From positions 10,501,129 through 10,565,128 of the forward strand of contig NC_037262.1 of assembly GCF_000002425.4 (NCBI RefSeq): a stretch of DNA of 64,000 bases. The letters run 5' to 3'. The translations under genes were made by a program, and so were the position numbers. The stretch is from Physcomitrium patens. Its lineage: Eukaryota; Streptophyta; Bryopsida; Funariales; Funariaceae. The notes under the pieces were generated by a model. The model was given only the letters and a program-made list of their open reading frames with translations. It ran no database searches and was not told where the DNA came from. How positions within the stretch are numbered: position 1 is the stretch's first letter; every line of letters starts with the position of its first letter. Shown here one piece after another: positions 12,223 through 24,714 of the stretch.

Positions 12223-15200
12223 CTAATTCCCCGCTAGCTCCTCCCCTCGCTTAGTTCCAGCTAAGACGGCATTAATAAGAGCCGACCGAAAGCCTCTCTC
12301 CTCGAGCTCACGTACCCCAGCAATTGTGGTTCCTGCGTTACGATAATGTGTCTTCTTTAGACCAAAATAGGGTACTTCCCAGTGCCAAAAGCCAAACGTT
12401 GTATTTACATAATATCATATTTGAAAAAGTTAAGCTTAAGATTTACCTGCAGGTGATGTTACCATATCTTTCAGTTCGCCGGGATGCTTCTTGGATTCCA
12501 ACACCATCTTTGCAGATCCCAACACCTGCAATTGAAAGTTCAGTAAATATTCAAATGGGCTATGGCAAAAAGAAAATATAGAGGATTAAAACAATAACAA
12601 TAAAATAAGACTGGGGAAGGATCTTAAGTAAATTATCATGACGAATCACTTTCATCTAAAAGCAGAAAGAGGACTTCAACTCACCGTCTGAGCAGCCAGG
12701 GACATTGCCACATCACGGGTAAGCCCAGAGGCTACACCACCATCAGCCAGAGCTTCTATTGCCATGAAGATATAAGCCGGACCGCTACCACTACAAGAAA
12801 GAACCCAACTTACACAACATTAGAATTTCAAATTTATGCATGCAGAATGTCCAGATTCCTCCACAGGCTAACTTGATCAACCGCAATTTTTATTACAGGA
12901 AGTGCAAAAGATTTTCATCAGCAGTAAATCCAAGGTTGGAAAACTTATATACCTGACTCCAGTTACTGCATTCAAAAGCCTTTCGTCAACAACATGGATT
13001 TTCCCTAGTGACCCAAACATTGTTGCCACAAGGTCTGAATCAGCTGGAGTTGCTGTTTTTCCTAAGCTCATTCCTGCCATAAATAAACTCACATTCATCA
13101 GACAATAAATGACGAAAAAAAAAGTTAAGAGTACGGTTGTGAGTGAAAATTTTCTAAAGGTCTGGATCACATAAACCTTACTCCACAATATATATATATA
13201 TATATATATACATACACACGTCATGATAACAATTATAGCACTCGGAGACTTTCTTTAACTTTCTTTCAGTAACTTCTAGAAGAAACATTCATCCACCTAA
13301 AGAAGCTAAATGATCATGTATGGAAAGAAACGCACCGGCGGCCGTCTCACCCACTAAACAGTTCACATTGGGCATCACCCTCACAATTCGTGCGTCACCA
13401 GCCCAAACCTGAGAGCAACAACAGAAGGTTCAGCAGAAGCATCCAAGGAAACCCGAGTTAAAAATAAATAAATAATGAGACAAGACAGGTTGCACATAAC
13501 TCTCGGGATTCTGCCTTGTACTACAATTACGCACCGTATGTCTCCATTGTGTAACTTAATGTGCAAGGATAGTCCTAAGCTGATGAATGGTGGTGGAGAA
13601 ACTTCAACGACGTAAAAGACATCAACTTATCTACCTAAGGTAGAATGATTCTTGCGTCTTAAAGAGTTTCACGTAATGTATGTGAACGACAGATATAAAA
13701 GAGCTCACCTGTAACTTCTTGATGGGTATTCCTGCAGCTATCGAGACCAGAAGATGATCCTTCGACAAACTTGGTCTCATCTCTGTCACAACCTTCTCAG
13801 CTGCAGAAGGTATCAAAATCGAGATATGAAGTAATAATTAGAATTGCATCGTAAGAATTTAATCATGCCAGTTATTGTCACTAAGTATCATGTATATCAC
13901 GGATATAAAGATGATGCTGCAAATTACAAACAAGAATAAGCAGCATGCGTCAAGTATGCCTCCTAGTGTTTACCGACCACCGTTTGCTTCTAGGAGGCAT
14001 CAAAATCATTTTAACCCTTAACTACTGACTGTGAATAATAATAATAAAAGAAAAGTAAAGTAAAAATAAAAGAGGGGAGGAATTGAACATTACCTGCTTG
14101 GGGTTTTACAGCCAGAATAAGCACGTTGCTGTTCTCTGCAAGCTGCGTTGCTCCACCAATCACGCCCCTATATTAAAGGCTGACTCAAAGGCGTAACATA
14201 GAGGCAAGTGACAAACTTATTGCCACAGCCCCTCTAGAATATGATCATATCGAACACATACTTGGAGCGATGAACAAAAACATACGTGGAATCCAACAGT
14301 GCAGGATATCTGGTGTAACCTTGCTGTTGGACGAGCAGATTGAGGTGCCCAGAGATTCGAAGACTTGCGTTCGACTGACATTGACATCAGAAGCGTACAT
14401 CCTGTCAGCAGGCACTAGACCCGACCTGTCAAGGCCCCTAGCTATTGCCTCTGCCATTTGGCCAGCTCCAATGAAACCCACGCGTGTGTTGGCCGCCAAA
14501 TCCATTGCCATTGCTACTACCACACTTGAGAACCGCTTCTGCTGATAACGCCAACTACGACAACCCTGAAATTCGCCCAACGACACAGTCAACAACCCTT
14601 TCACAGGCATTGTCAATTCAATGCCCGGAATTTAAACCATTCAATCATTTCATTACTACAACCAACAGGGTTTTGAATACGATAAAGACTTCCAACGCTA
14701 TACTCCTGAAAAACCAAGACTATAACCACGACCACTGCGGTTAATGATGAACCTGTAGGAGATTAGACCAGCGCAACATCTAAACTCCACTATTCAAACT
14801 CAATAACAAGCTCGTCGCAAACCAGAAGCCCCTAAAACAACTTGCTCTTTCGAAAGTCTCATGAATCACTGTCGCTTCAAACCTAATTCACTTCATCCAC
14901 AGCAGCGAAACTTAAATCCAGCGAACAGCTCCCTGAGGGCTACATTCGAAAGAATTAACCTCCCAAGTTCAAATTTGAGGAAACCACATTATGCATTCAA
15001 GCCAATCTGAAAATTATCATTTCATGAGACTAAAGTGCGGATGACAATAAAAATTTGAATGCCAATGCACTACCCAATCCCCCGCCGAACACCTCCAAGA
15101 GAATCTACCTTCCGTAATATTGTGCATGTGCTTAACTAATTAGCGAAACTCCGCGTACAAGACATGCAGCGAGGGTCCAAACAAAGCATTCTGGCTTCCA

Positions 15201-15885
15201 AAACCAGGGCATCCTGCACTTTCACCCTCTGCACTACGCAGTAAGTTGAAATTCTCCTTCCAATTGGACTCAACACCAGATTCGAAAACACAATCCTAAC
15301 GCCAGCTCTCAAGCCGCAAGGAAGAACCGGGCGAGGCTGAGGCCGAGCGCACAACCCAACGCCAAGCTACAATTCCCGGCATTCCCGAACCACGTTGAAA
15401 ACCTCCAAACCCCTCCCCAGGTCAGTGGCAACGACGTCCACAGCAGTGGAATCAAGTCACGATTCGCCAAGCTCGGCAGCAGGTTCCAAAAATTCCACCT
15501 CACCTCCGGACACACACAACTCTAGCACTCTACCCCACTCATATCCAACAAACCCAAAACCCAAACACGAGCCGTCGCATCGCAGACCAACACCGCGACT
15601 ACGACACATCTTTCGAGTTACTAAGCAGAAGCCAACGCCCTCTTCTCCAACCCAACTGAGCCAAGAGATGGTCAACCGAAAACGGACAGCACTAAACCTC
15701 CTAAACCCAACGCAGTACAAAACGGAGTAGCAGCGGCAGCATACCGCGGGCTGAAGGGCAGAAGGGGCACGGTCCCAGCAGAGGCGCGCAGGCAGCGGGG
15801 CAGAGAAAGCGCTAGAACTCAAGGAGGTCAGCAGGCGCAACACAAAGCCGGAGGAGGGGACGAGGGTTTTAGAAGACGAGGGCAT
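12223..15885 (-). CDS. P5CR: Pyrroline-5-carboxylate reductase
   Basis: Last step of proline synthesis: NAD(P)H-dependent reduction of pyrroline-5-carboxylate. Exons: 15885-15745 (likely targeting exon), 14565-14320, 14142-14094, 13800-13709, 13408-13336, 13073-12953, 12790-12685, 12525-12447 and 12332-12223. Every junction is GT-AG with matching phase; total 338 aa. Visible are the Rossmann motif [39 protein letters not shown], the C-terminal dimerisation part with [20 protein letters not shown] and [11 protein letters not shown]. This resembles plant P5CR over its whole length. The core is about 275 aa. The first 47 codons are Ser/Arg/Leu-rich and almost free of acidic residues, like an organellar transit peptide. 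If that exon is not used, the first in-frame ATG is 14610 (306 aa). P5CR core identification is very secure; the 5' exon is inferred from phase and composition. Confidence 0.93.
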
Positions 15886-16455
15886 GGCGACGTGGTGCTG
15901 GTGGCGCTGCTAGTGCTGGTGGCGCTGCTGGTGCTGGTGCCGCTCCACGAGAACGAGGAGGAGGCCCGAGAGCTCACGCGGTGGCCGCGCTCCCCTGATC
16001 CTCCTCCTCCTGACGCTACTCCCTTCCTTGCCTTCCTTGCTTGCTTGCTTCGTAACGCTCCGTGGCCGCGCTCCCCCCCCCCCCCCCCCCCCACCCTTCC
16101 CATGTGCCACTGTTAGTTTCTACTTCTATTGTTTTACATATATCATTGCATTTCGTGTAGGAATGGTTTCATTCTTGATGTGTTGTTGGCATGGAGAAAT
16201 TGTGAGTGGGTTGCCTTTGTGATGGGTTCTTGGATTGTCATGTCAAGAGCACATTTGGAACTTGTGCCATGATGTGTTTGTTGGGATATAAAGTGGTGTG
16301 GTGTTACAAGATGTATTGTTTTGTTATTTGTTTCTCTTTTTTTGTGGTTCATCTTTGTATTTCTTGATTTGTGGCTCTTTCTCTTTAGTTTGTATTTTTA
16401 TTAATTCATTTATTGATGGGTGGATGTGTAAATATATATATATATATATATATAG
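15886..16455. promoter_or_regulatory. GC-rich 5' region of P5CR with poly-C tract
   Basis: A local GC island in an AT-rich setting, with CTGGTGGCGCTG-type short repeats (15898-15945), a repeated GTGGCCGCGCTCCCC (about 15980 and 16062) and a run of 20 C at 16073-16092. It lies just upstream of the proposed first P5CR exon. It is followed by T-rich sequence and a (TA)n run. No motif was assigned a factor. Confidence 0.4.
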
Positions 16456-16653
16456 GAATGTTAAATAGACTTGAGTTTTTACTAAATTGACCCACCTATT
16501 CTAACCATCATGAAAATGAAAAAAATGACCTCCAAATTCATTTCTCCGCTATTGGATCTGAAACCAATAAAATTCAACTATATTCATCATGATTACCATA
16601 TTTTTCATTATAGGTAGGTTGGTTTAGTAAAAACCTAGGTTTATTTAACATTC
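16456..16653. mobile_element. MITE, about 200 bp
   Basis: The left end GAATGTTAAATAGAC...GTTTTTACTAAA is mirrored by the right end, whose reverse complement reads GAATGTTAAATAAAC...GTTTTTACTAAA. Both arms extend about 70 bp with scattered mismatches and share ATCATGA. The flanks are TA-rich, which would suit a TA target (Stowaway/mariner type), but this cannot be decided here. Confidence 0.72.
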
Positions 16654-18091
16654 ATTTATATTTAACATATATATGAATGGATGAAAATAAAATAGATGGC
16701 AGATGGCACTTTGAATAGAAGCATACACATATTAATACCTTTACCATATATATATATATATATATATATTGAGAATTTTAAATAAAATTTTAATTCAAAA
16801 TTGATCATTTGTTTTAAAATAACCATACTATATTCATGAGTTTTATTGGATTACTACAAGCTACAAGCTACTTAATTGCAAGTTGTATGTCTTAAATGTT
16901 GCACTTGTCAATTTGATTTTCAATATATTTAATAAGATATTCTTTTTCACATCATAGAATAGCTTGGTTTATTTTTAATTTTTTTTCAAATGTATTATAA
17001 AAAAATTACAAAATAATTTGATTAAATAAGTAATAATAATACATATATAATTTGATTGCAAAGGTTACAAAATAGAAATTTCAATATTCTTAGAAATACA
17101 AATTTATAATTTGTAATATCCAATACAAACCCAACACCTCTTTCAAACACAGTTTATGATTCTATTTAGAATCCTAAATCTCTGAGAATTCTAAAATCTC
17201 AATATACTTTATTGAAGATAAAATATAACAATGAGCTTAGGCATCTGTGAAATAAAATTGTCGTTTTTACTTAAGTATCATCAAATTTTTATATCTAGTT
17301 TTAGTATTAATGAAAAAACATGCATAATTTCCAATCTAATTTTTTAATTATACAAAAAAATGATAATAATAATAAAAACCACAGAACAAAATATTGAAGA
17401 GCTACAAGTAAAATATTCTTTCATATAATTTTAGCATTAATTTAGATTTTTTTTTAAATACTACACTTTCAGTTTTGTTTGAAACTAAATTATTTTTAAT
17501 TCTTAAGTTAAAAACATTGATACTATATATTTAAAATATAGTTAAAATACGTTTAAAATACAATATACATACATACATACATACATACATATATTACAAA
17601 AATTAATTGAAATTTCAAAAAAGAGGAATATTTTCAAAAAATTGCAAAAAGACAAAAAATAATTCAAAATTTGAAAGAGTTTGGTTAAACGACACAAAAA
17701 GTATGAAGCATAAAAACAATTCGCAAGAGAAGTTTAACAAATCTAAATCAACCTCCACTTCATTTTTATTTATACCGATTGCAAAAATAAGCAAATAAAT
17801 AAATAAAAGTTGGAAAACACCTATTTAATTTTAATGAAGTGTAGAAAAATTCTAAAAGAAGCTTTCATAATTCCATAGCACATTTTAAATCACTTTCAAA
17901 TGTTTCCACCAGACAACATGCTTCCACGTCAACCCTTAAGCTTCTTTTAAGCTTTCTATGATGCACTGTTCTATAATTGCAACATCAAATTTTCCCCTAC
18001 CAACTCTTTCAAAAAGCAAAAGAACAACAATTAACACCGCTTGTGTATAAAACAACCAAAATATGGATATAAAAACATGTAATGTACATGT
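16654..18091. other. AT-rich spacer
   Basis: Contains (TA)n at 16747-16770 and (CATA)n at about 17568-17591. No gene was seen. The last few hundred bases are probably 3' flank of the MATE gene. Confidence 0.65.
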
Positions 18092-21000
18092 TTAACATTG
18101 TAAATGTATCCGCGTAGATTGATCCTCAACTCTATTTCCTGGTTTCATTCCGCTTGTGGAACTTGAAGCAACTCTAGGATCGACAACTCTAAACCCTAAA
18201 CTGGAAAACCATAGTTTATCCAACAACACAAAGAGCAACTCCCGTATAGAAAAGGGGGAGTGCAGCGTTGTTGTGTTTACCATTACATATCCCAGCTTCG
18301 ACATAGAGCTCGGTGATGTGCACACGAGCCCTGCCGTTGCTCCAGCCTCGTGTAGCCCTTCAGCTCCTTTCCCCACTCTGCAAAGCTCACCATAACAGCT
18401 GACAATATTCAGAATGGCCCATTTCGGTGATGCAGAGTGAACAAACCGATCTATAACAGCAGAGATCGAGATATGGATCCTACGGAAGAAGGTGAGGCCA
18501 ACAATGAGGTATAAAAACACATAACATGCCTTGTCCTCAAGTAGATCCGCTTCTTCGTGCAATATGCGAGCTGCTACTTTCCGCACCTGTAAATGCAAAA
18601 CATCCAAAACTTTTATCAACTTGGTCATTTCATTCTCATACATCACCTTCTGTAACATTTTTCAGTATCCACAGGTCTCTGGTTCTGATCGTTCGTATAT
18701 GGATACGAATCCTAGTGGGGCTTGTACTGGAGATATTATGATTTTAGGGTTATATTTGAGAATACTGACACCTGCCAATCCAGTTGCAGCTCGGTGAGTG
18801 ATTCATACCTGTCGTTCCCAGTCTGTGCGCAGTGTAACACAGAGAAGGATTAGGGTCTGAGTGGCCAACCCACAAATAAGACCCAAGAAAAGGCCCTGCA
18901 TGTATTCCGTAGTAGATCTCAGGTTAGCTGATGTTCACAGACCGAGATAACAAAAGAAGGAAACGTTTCTGTATGCGATTAGCTACTGAACAAGTATTCA
19001 TCAGTTATTAGGGTAAAGCTTGGGTTGCGATGATCTTCATTTCTTATGTTAAAATCTACATGCTGAGAGAACTCTGGAAGACCATCAAGTTCCTCAAACT
19101 GCTGAAAATGAGGCATACACTTGTAATGAAATGAAATTCACTAGATTCTTTCGAACTTGGGTGCGTTACCACGAACCTCACTTAGATCCTAAGAAATTTT
19201 CTACGTTGATATTGAAAGGCTGGAAAAGCTGACATAATAAGGGCTCAAGGATGACATACTCGGCCTCCAAAGTTGAATTCGAAGGCAAGAAGTGCGGATG
19301 TCGGAACCCCCACTCCATAGAAGGCGCCTAGGTTAATAATCGCGCCGAGCTCTTGCCACCCACATCCTCTTGCCACACCTACATAACGCAAGTTTGTCTT
19401 TGAATCCCACTAAACTAGCTTCTTCACAGTCCATTCAAGACTCCTTGTGATTATCAGGAAATACAAAAGAAATGACACACACACACACACAATCATACAC
19501 ACAAAGCATACCTGAAAGAACACCCTGAATGCCATCAAGAAGGGCAATGCAAGCAACGAAAGGTAAAATTTCCGCCACTGAATCCACCACTTCCGCGTCG
19601 CCACTGAACAACCAGGCCCACTGGTGACGGAGCGACAGAAGCACGGAGGAAATGACCAGGGCTTGCGTTGCGGAGAGGCTGACAACTGAGACGACAGCTT
19701 GTTTTGCCGCAGGAGCATCGCCTGCTCCAAGCTCATTTGACACTCGCGTACTGCAGATGTGAAGTTAATCCCATCAGCTCGTCCCGAAGACTTTTTAAAC
19801 GAAGGATCAATTCCTTTATTGCACTCTACAAATGGTCATTGGTATGCTGATACTGCAAGATGGAAGCTCACTAACTCGTGTTACTGGAACGATGATGCAC
19901 AAAACTCAAGGCTACATGCACACCAAGATGGAGGAAGTAAATGAACCTGGCAGCGGCGCTCAGGCCGAAAGGGATCATGTAGTTCAAAGACGTTGTAGTC
20001 AAGCTGCAACATCCCACTGGTGGCGTTAATTCTATCGCCTAAGCTGTACAAAGAAGGAAACATGAAAGTATAGATTCGCAATCTAAGACCGCGAAAAAAC
20101 CCAAAAGGAAAGATCAGGTATGAAGGCTTACCACACAGAGAGTGTTGCAAGTTCAAGTTCTGGATTCGGGAGAAGTCCAGCTAAAATGACTAAGACTTCA
20201 AAGCACCAGTACTCGAGGCTGTGCAGATCATGTCAAGACGGAGACTTTACATCAGCCCCTTCCACTCAATAACTCCAGCCCCAGACATTGCGACACTTCT
20301 CAAAACCAAAATCGGCAAAGAAAAGGGAACCAAATTAATTCGAGTTGGTACATAATGGACTTGCCAGATCATTATGCAAGATGGGATAGCCAAACCGAGA
20401 AATTCCCGCAGATCAACGAAGGCATTCTTCGAGAAGCCCTCCCATGTATGTTTACACACGCCCGAAAATCTCACGTAGCAGACCAAGAAAATGGCGTTCA
20501 GCCAAAACGACAAGCTCGTTGCCAAGGCAGCCCCGCGGAACCCCAAACCTAGCATATAAACAAGAGTGTAGGAAATCCCCACATGCAAGGCCAGCGACCC
20601 TGCTGAGCAGATCATCATCGGAAGCACTACACTCTGGGTCTGCAAAAACTTGACCACGGGCTGTAGCAGGGCGTAGCCATAGATGCTGGGTAGCAAGCAA
20701 AGAGCGTACTCGCCTGCTTTCTCGGAGATGTGAGGGTCTTGCCCTAGCAACAGAAGAATGTGCTCCATGTAAATGAAAAGAAACGAAATCGGGATGCACG
20801 CTCCATAAAGCACTACAAGAGCTCGTTGCAGGAAGATCCCCAGCATGTGGTGGTGTATGGGGCCAGCCCCGAATGCTTGCCCGCAGAGAGTCTCCAGAGC
20901 GCTCCCCAGACCTAGCTGCAGCTCATAAACCAAACCAACATAGGGAAAAATCCCAATCAATCTCACCGATAAGGGCATGAACTTCAAACCTTGAAATCAA

Positions 21001-21715
21001 ACCAAATCCAGTTTCAAATAATTCATGCGAGCTGGTTTACGACATTGCAAAATGCTCAAATCAATTTGAAAATGAACATGTCTTCCATACACGACCTTCA
21101 ACGACCTCTCTAACGATGCAATCTCTAGCAAGTTGAGAATCCCCTTCTTCTCGTGTGTTTCCTCCCTCTCCTGTATCCAATTCAAAAGAAGTGCCACTAA
21201 CTTACGTAGCCATGAATGGAATTGTTTTAGAGAAATTGAGCAGACAAGTTTACAAGAACATAGTAGCCTAGGACACCGGCGAGCGAAGTGGCAATCGAAG
21301 CACCGGCAAGCTCCTTCTCTCCCAAATGACCCACGAATGCCAACGACACAACCGTGATGGAGTACTGCAACAGGTTTACGATAACCATAGGCCCCGCCAG
21401 CCAACACTGTCGCCCCAATTCCTGCCATACGGTGAGCTTCTGCGGCACCGGCACGAACTTCACGTCTCCAGACCAGCCTCCCTCCGCATCCTCACGCCGT
21501 CCATCCGCCTGCCGCTGCCCAGACAACGACGCCTGCAACAGCGGCTCCCGACCGGCATCCCAGCTTGGGCTGGAGTATGACCGCAAGAAGGGATGCGGGT
21601 CCTCCGTCTGGCTGTGTGATCGAAAAAATCCTCCTCGAGATGGGAACGAGGAAGCTGGCGACACCAGCTTCGAGCTGCTCCGGGTCAGGGTCGGAATTGC
21701 AACGGACGACGACAT
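18092..21715 (-). CDS. MATE-family efflux transporter (DETOXIFICATION type)
   Basis: Cation-coupled multidrug/metabolite exporter with two MatE domains. Exons: 21715-21254, 20915-20365, 20218-20132, 20003-19947, 19750-19512, 19378-19260, 18895-18809, then from 18586. The first seven give 534 aa covering both MatE repeats. A long Ser-rich cytosolic N-terminus (about 80 aa) precedes the first membrane helix (WLAGPMVIVNLLQY). Family hallmarks include VGHLGEKELAGAS, LETLCGQAFGAG, GLLPNPELELATLS, STRVSNELGAGD and GVARGCGWQELGA. Intron 2 (20364-20219) fits only with a GC donor (TG|GCAAGT); the join restores the expected MIC-LEYW. The 3' end is unsettled. From 18586 the frame stays open to 18092 (698 aa in all), longer than usual. 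A second possible GC donor (AAG|GCATGT at 18530) would end this exon at LLEDK. Substrate unknown. Confidence 0.9.
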
Positions 21716-24714
21716 GGTTGAATCACGCTCACCTCTTCCCAGTCGCTCAAGCGTTGTAAAACCAGCATATCACGCTTCACAACAAATCCGAAACACTAGC
21801 TGCATCAGACAAGTCGTGCAATACTCCTAAAACTCTAGTTGAGAGCACACATCCTTCAAACCCCTTCGGCCATCTCACAAAAGGCTTGGCTTCGACCCCA
21901 ACGAAATTCGCTCACTCCACTGTCGACGATCCGCCTAATGACAGTCCTGTGCACAATGCCCCACAAGGATCCGCGACCACAACAGGAAGCTGAAAACACA
22001 CATCAGCAGGGGAAAATGCTAGAGGAAATCTCTCGCATGGTTGGAGGGACTAGTCATCGAGAGGCGCAAATCGGATGCATGGCGAGGCACACAAGTGGCG
22101 AGCGGTGAATCCACGGTGCCTTTGGCTCTGCGGCAGGGCCATCGTCAACGCCGAAGCGGTACTGCTTCGCGAGCATTTGGGTAACCTCAAATGATCCATT
22201 CAGTTGTAACATTCATTGTATTTTGACCTTTAACTTTGTTTGCTAGAACTTTACCACGACCTATAAACCTGGATTGCATCTGATCCATGAAATTTGCACC
22301 TTGGGGTGAAAAGCAATATCACGACGCATCGAAGGATCAGACTAAAAACTGTTTTAGAATCAAGTTACGTGTTGCAATCAAGGGGATATTGCTTTTCACC
22401 CCAAGGTGCAAGTTTTATGGATCAGACACAATTTTTTCACAGGGGAGGAGGAGGTTAATAGTTTAGGGATTCATGTTAACTGAGATCTGAACATTGCTAT
22501 TGTTAATAATGTGTTTGCAACCTGTGTATTCCACGAGGTAAATTAATGAAGGGTCGAGGAGGAAGTGATTGCTGCCTTTTTTGCTGTCTTGTATTGTGGC
22601 TGCATTTGTAGTTAGATGAATGCTTCTGTTGAATTATGAGCAGTGTATTTGTAAAAATCTAAAGGACGTGACAATATATTCAAAATACCTATATCTCATC
22701 TAGAATGTAAAATTTCTTTTATATATATATATATGTATTTGTATGCACATTACATAAAATATTTATGCATTTTGATTTGAACATGACCATTACTTAAAGT
22801 ATGTTTCAAAATTGAATGTAATTTTTATAATCTCTTTCAAAACTGTTTTTTCTATTAAGGCAGTAATTCAAATTCTTAATTTTGTGCTTTAAAAGTAGTA
22901 ACAATGCATTTAAATAATTCCTTTGTTACAATTTTATATTATTTTATTTATTTAAAAGATAATAACGTTTATATCAAATGAGACATACTCAATACAATTC
23001 TAAAAAAATATAGAATTTGAATTTGAAATCAAAATTAAGAATTTGAAATGTGTCCAATTCTTTGATTATACACATGAAAAAAAATACTCGTTTCACTTTT
23101 ATAAAGAGTATTATAATAGTTTTATTTTATTTAAATTGAAAATCTAAACTAAATAAATAAATAAGATGTAGTTTTAAGCTTTCTAATAAATTGGAAAAAA
23201 TCTATTGCTGTTTTTTTGCTTTGTTACTGATATAAATAGATAGAACACTATGTTTGAAAAGTAAATCTAAACAGTGGAAGACTTTGAAAATATAGATGTA
23301 ATCTAAGTTGTTGGTATTTGTAATGAAAGATGTAATTAGAATCTAGTATCATTCATTAATTGAGCTATGATGTTAAAAAAAGTTCAAAAAAAACTTCTAA
23401 TTTCATTTTTATGAAATCATAACTTAATTTGTAGCTTCTTATTAGTTTTTGATTTATTTATTTATTTTTGTTTTGGTTGTTCAAAAATTATCTTCTCACT
23501 ATTGTTGATAAATTTGCCATTGCTCCACACATTGAAGAAAAATATTTCATTTCGTCTATGCACATTTGAGAACAAAGTATAGAATGAAGGGCAACAGCAA
23601 CTTCAACTACAAGTCATCTTTTTCTGTCAGTCTCTTCTTGTGCCTTATGGAGTGTATTACATTTTACGAAGACTTTTCAGCAAGTTGTGACAGCACAACT
23701 GTCAAGTATGTGTAATCGTTACTCAAAAGCTGCTTTCTGCTTGTCGAAATATTTGGTGTCCACCTCAATGTGGTAAATGTGATACTATTAATGACGTTAC
23801 AATCCACAAAATTCACAAAATCCACAAAACTAGGTCATGTCGCAGGGGCTTGTTTGTATAATTGCACTTCACGTTGGAAATGGCTCTTGCAACATGGTAA
23901 ATGTACATGTAGAGAAATGACATTATCTCAAAGATAGGCAATTAAATTTAACTGGCACAAAAAGCACTGATTCAAACATTAAGGATGGTTGTGTGCACAT
24001 TTGTTGAATAAAACTATTTCTAATATTAAAAAGAGTTCCTGTTGAGCAACTTTCATTCCTAGGCCACTTGCCAGAATGCAGGGATTGAGTTGTTCAGAAA
24101 TGTCTCCAAAAAGGCAATAGAATTACCTCACGATTCCCAGCTGACTACATTCCGAGAACTGAGGATCGTGACTCTGTCAGGTTATAATGATGTGCAAAGA
24201 ATCACTCAAGATCATAGACACCCTGTCGTCTTACTGACCCTCGCACAATAACGGGTGTTGGATCAGACTCCATCACTATAATTTGCTAATAAAAAATAAT
24301 TAGGGCAACATGCGTGTCCACTATATTTTTCATGAAGTAGCAGTTTGTAACGCCTTAATGCGCTTGCACACAGGACAAGCTAGGAAGGGACAATTTCCTT
24401 CCCAGAAACTTCCTTCAGATTACGAGGATCACATAGTTATGATTTATTACGCCACGAACTTCTCCCGAATACTGAGCTAGAAAAATCATTTCCACTTGAT
24501 AGTGCGACAGCATCCTAAATTCACCAATCATTCAAATCCCCAAACCCCTGTGAAGCTGAGCCCACAACATAAACAAAACCATCCGTACATGTCAAGCACT
24601 CAGACCTGACTCCATATCAGCAGTTTTCTGGTTTTACCAAGTGTAGCCAACTGGAACTCTAGCGAGATTAAGATCATTCCTAAAGACACGAACACAAATT
24701 CAGAAATTCTCGAA
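21716..24714. other. Spacer between MATE gene and basic nuclear protein gene
   Basis: The part 21716-22200 has moderate GC and is likely promoter and leader of the MATE gene. A long hairpin lies at 22279-22426. The part 22500-23550 is AT-rich. The part 23550-24714 has moderate GC and probably includes the 3' UTR of the gene ending at 24715. No further coding region was recognised. Confidence 0.6.
22279..22426. repeat. Long inverted repeat / hairpin
   Basis: Arms 22279-22320 and 22385-22426 are 42 nt each, with a 64-nt loop. They are reverse complements except at two positions. In a plus-strand RNA both mismatches become G-U pairs, so all 42 positions could pair. The shared core is CACCTTGGGGTGAAAAGCAA. 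It could be a small MITE or a small-RNA precursor. Confidence 0.85.

Noticed and set aside
14610-14616. TTG at 14616 as P5CR start
   Set aside because: An ATG follows two codons later in the same frame, and the upstream exon at 15885 explains the N-terminus better.
15395-15730. 111-codon plus-strand frame rich in Ser, Thr and Pro
   Set aside because: It is the antisense of the proposed P5CR 5' exon and intron region; low complexity and no start context.
15892-16116. Plus-strand frame beginning with repeated Val-Ala-Leu-Leu
   Set aside because: Produced by short CTGGTGGCG repeats and a poly-C tract; not a credible membrane protein.
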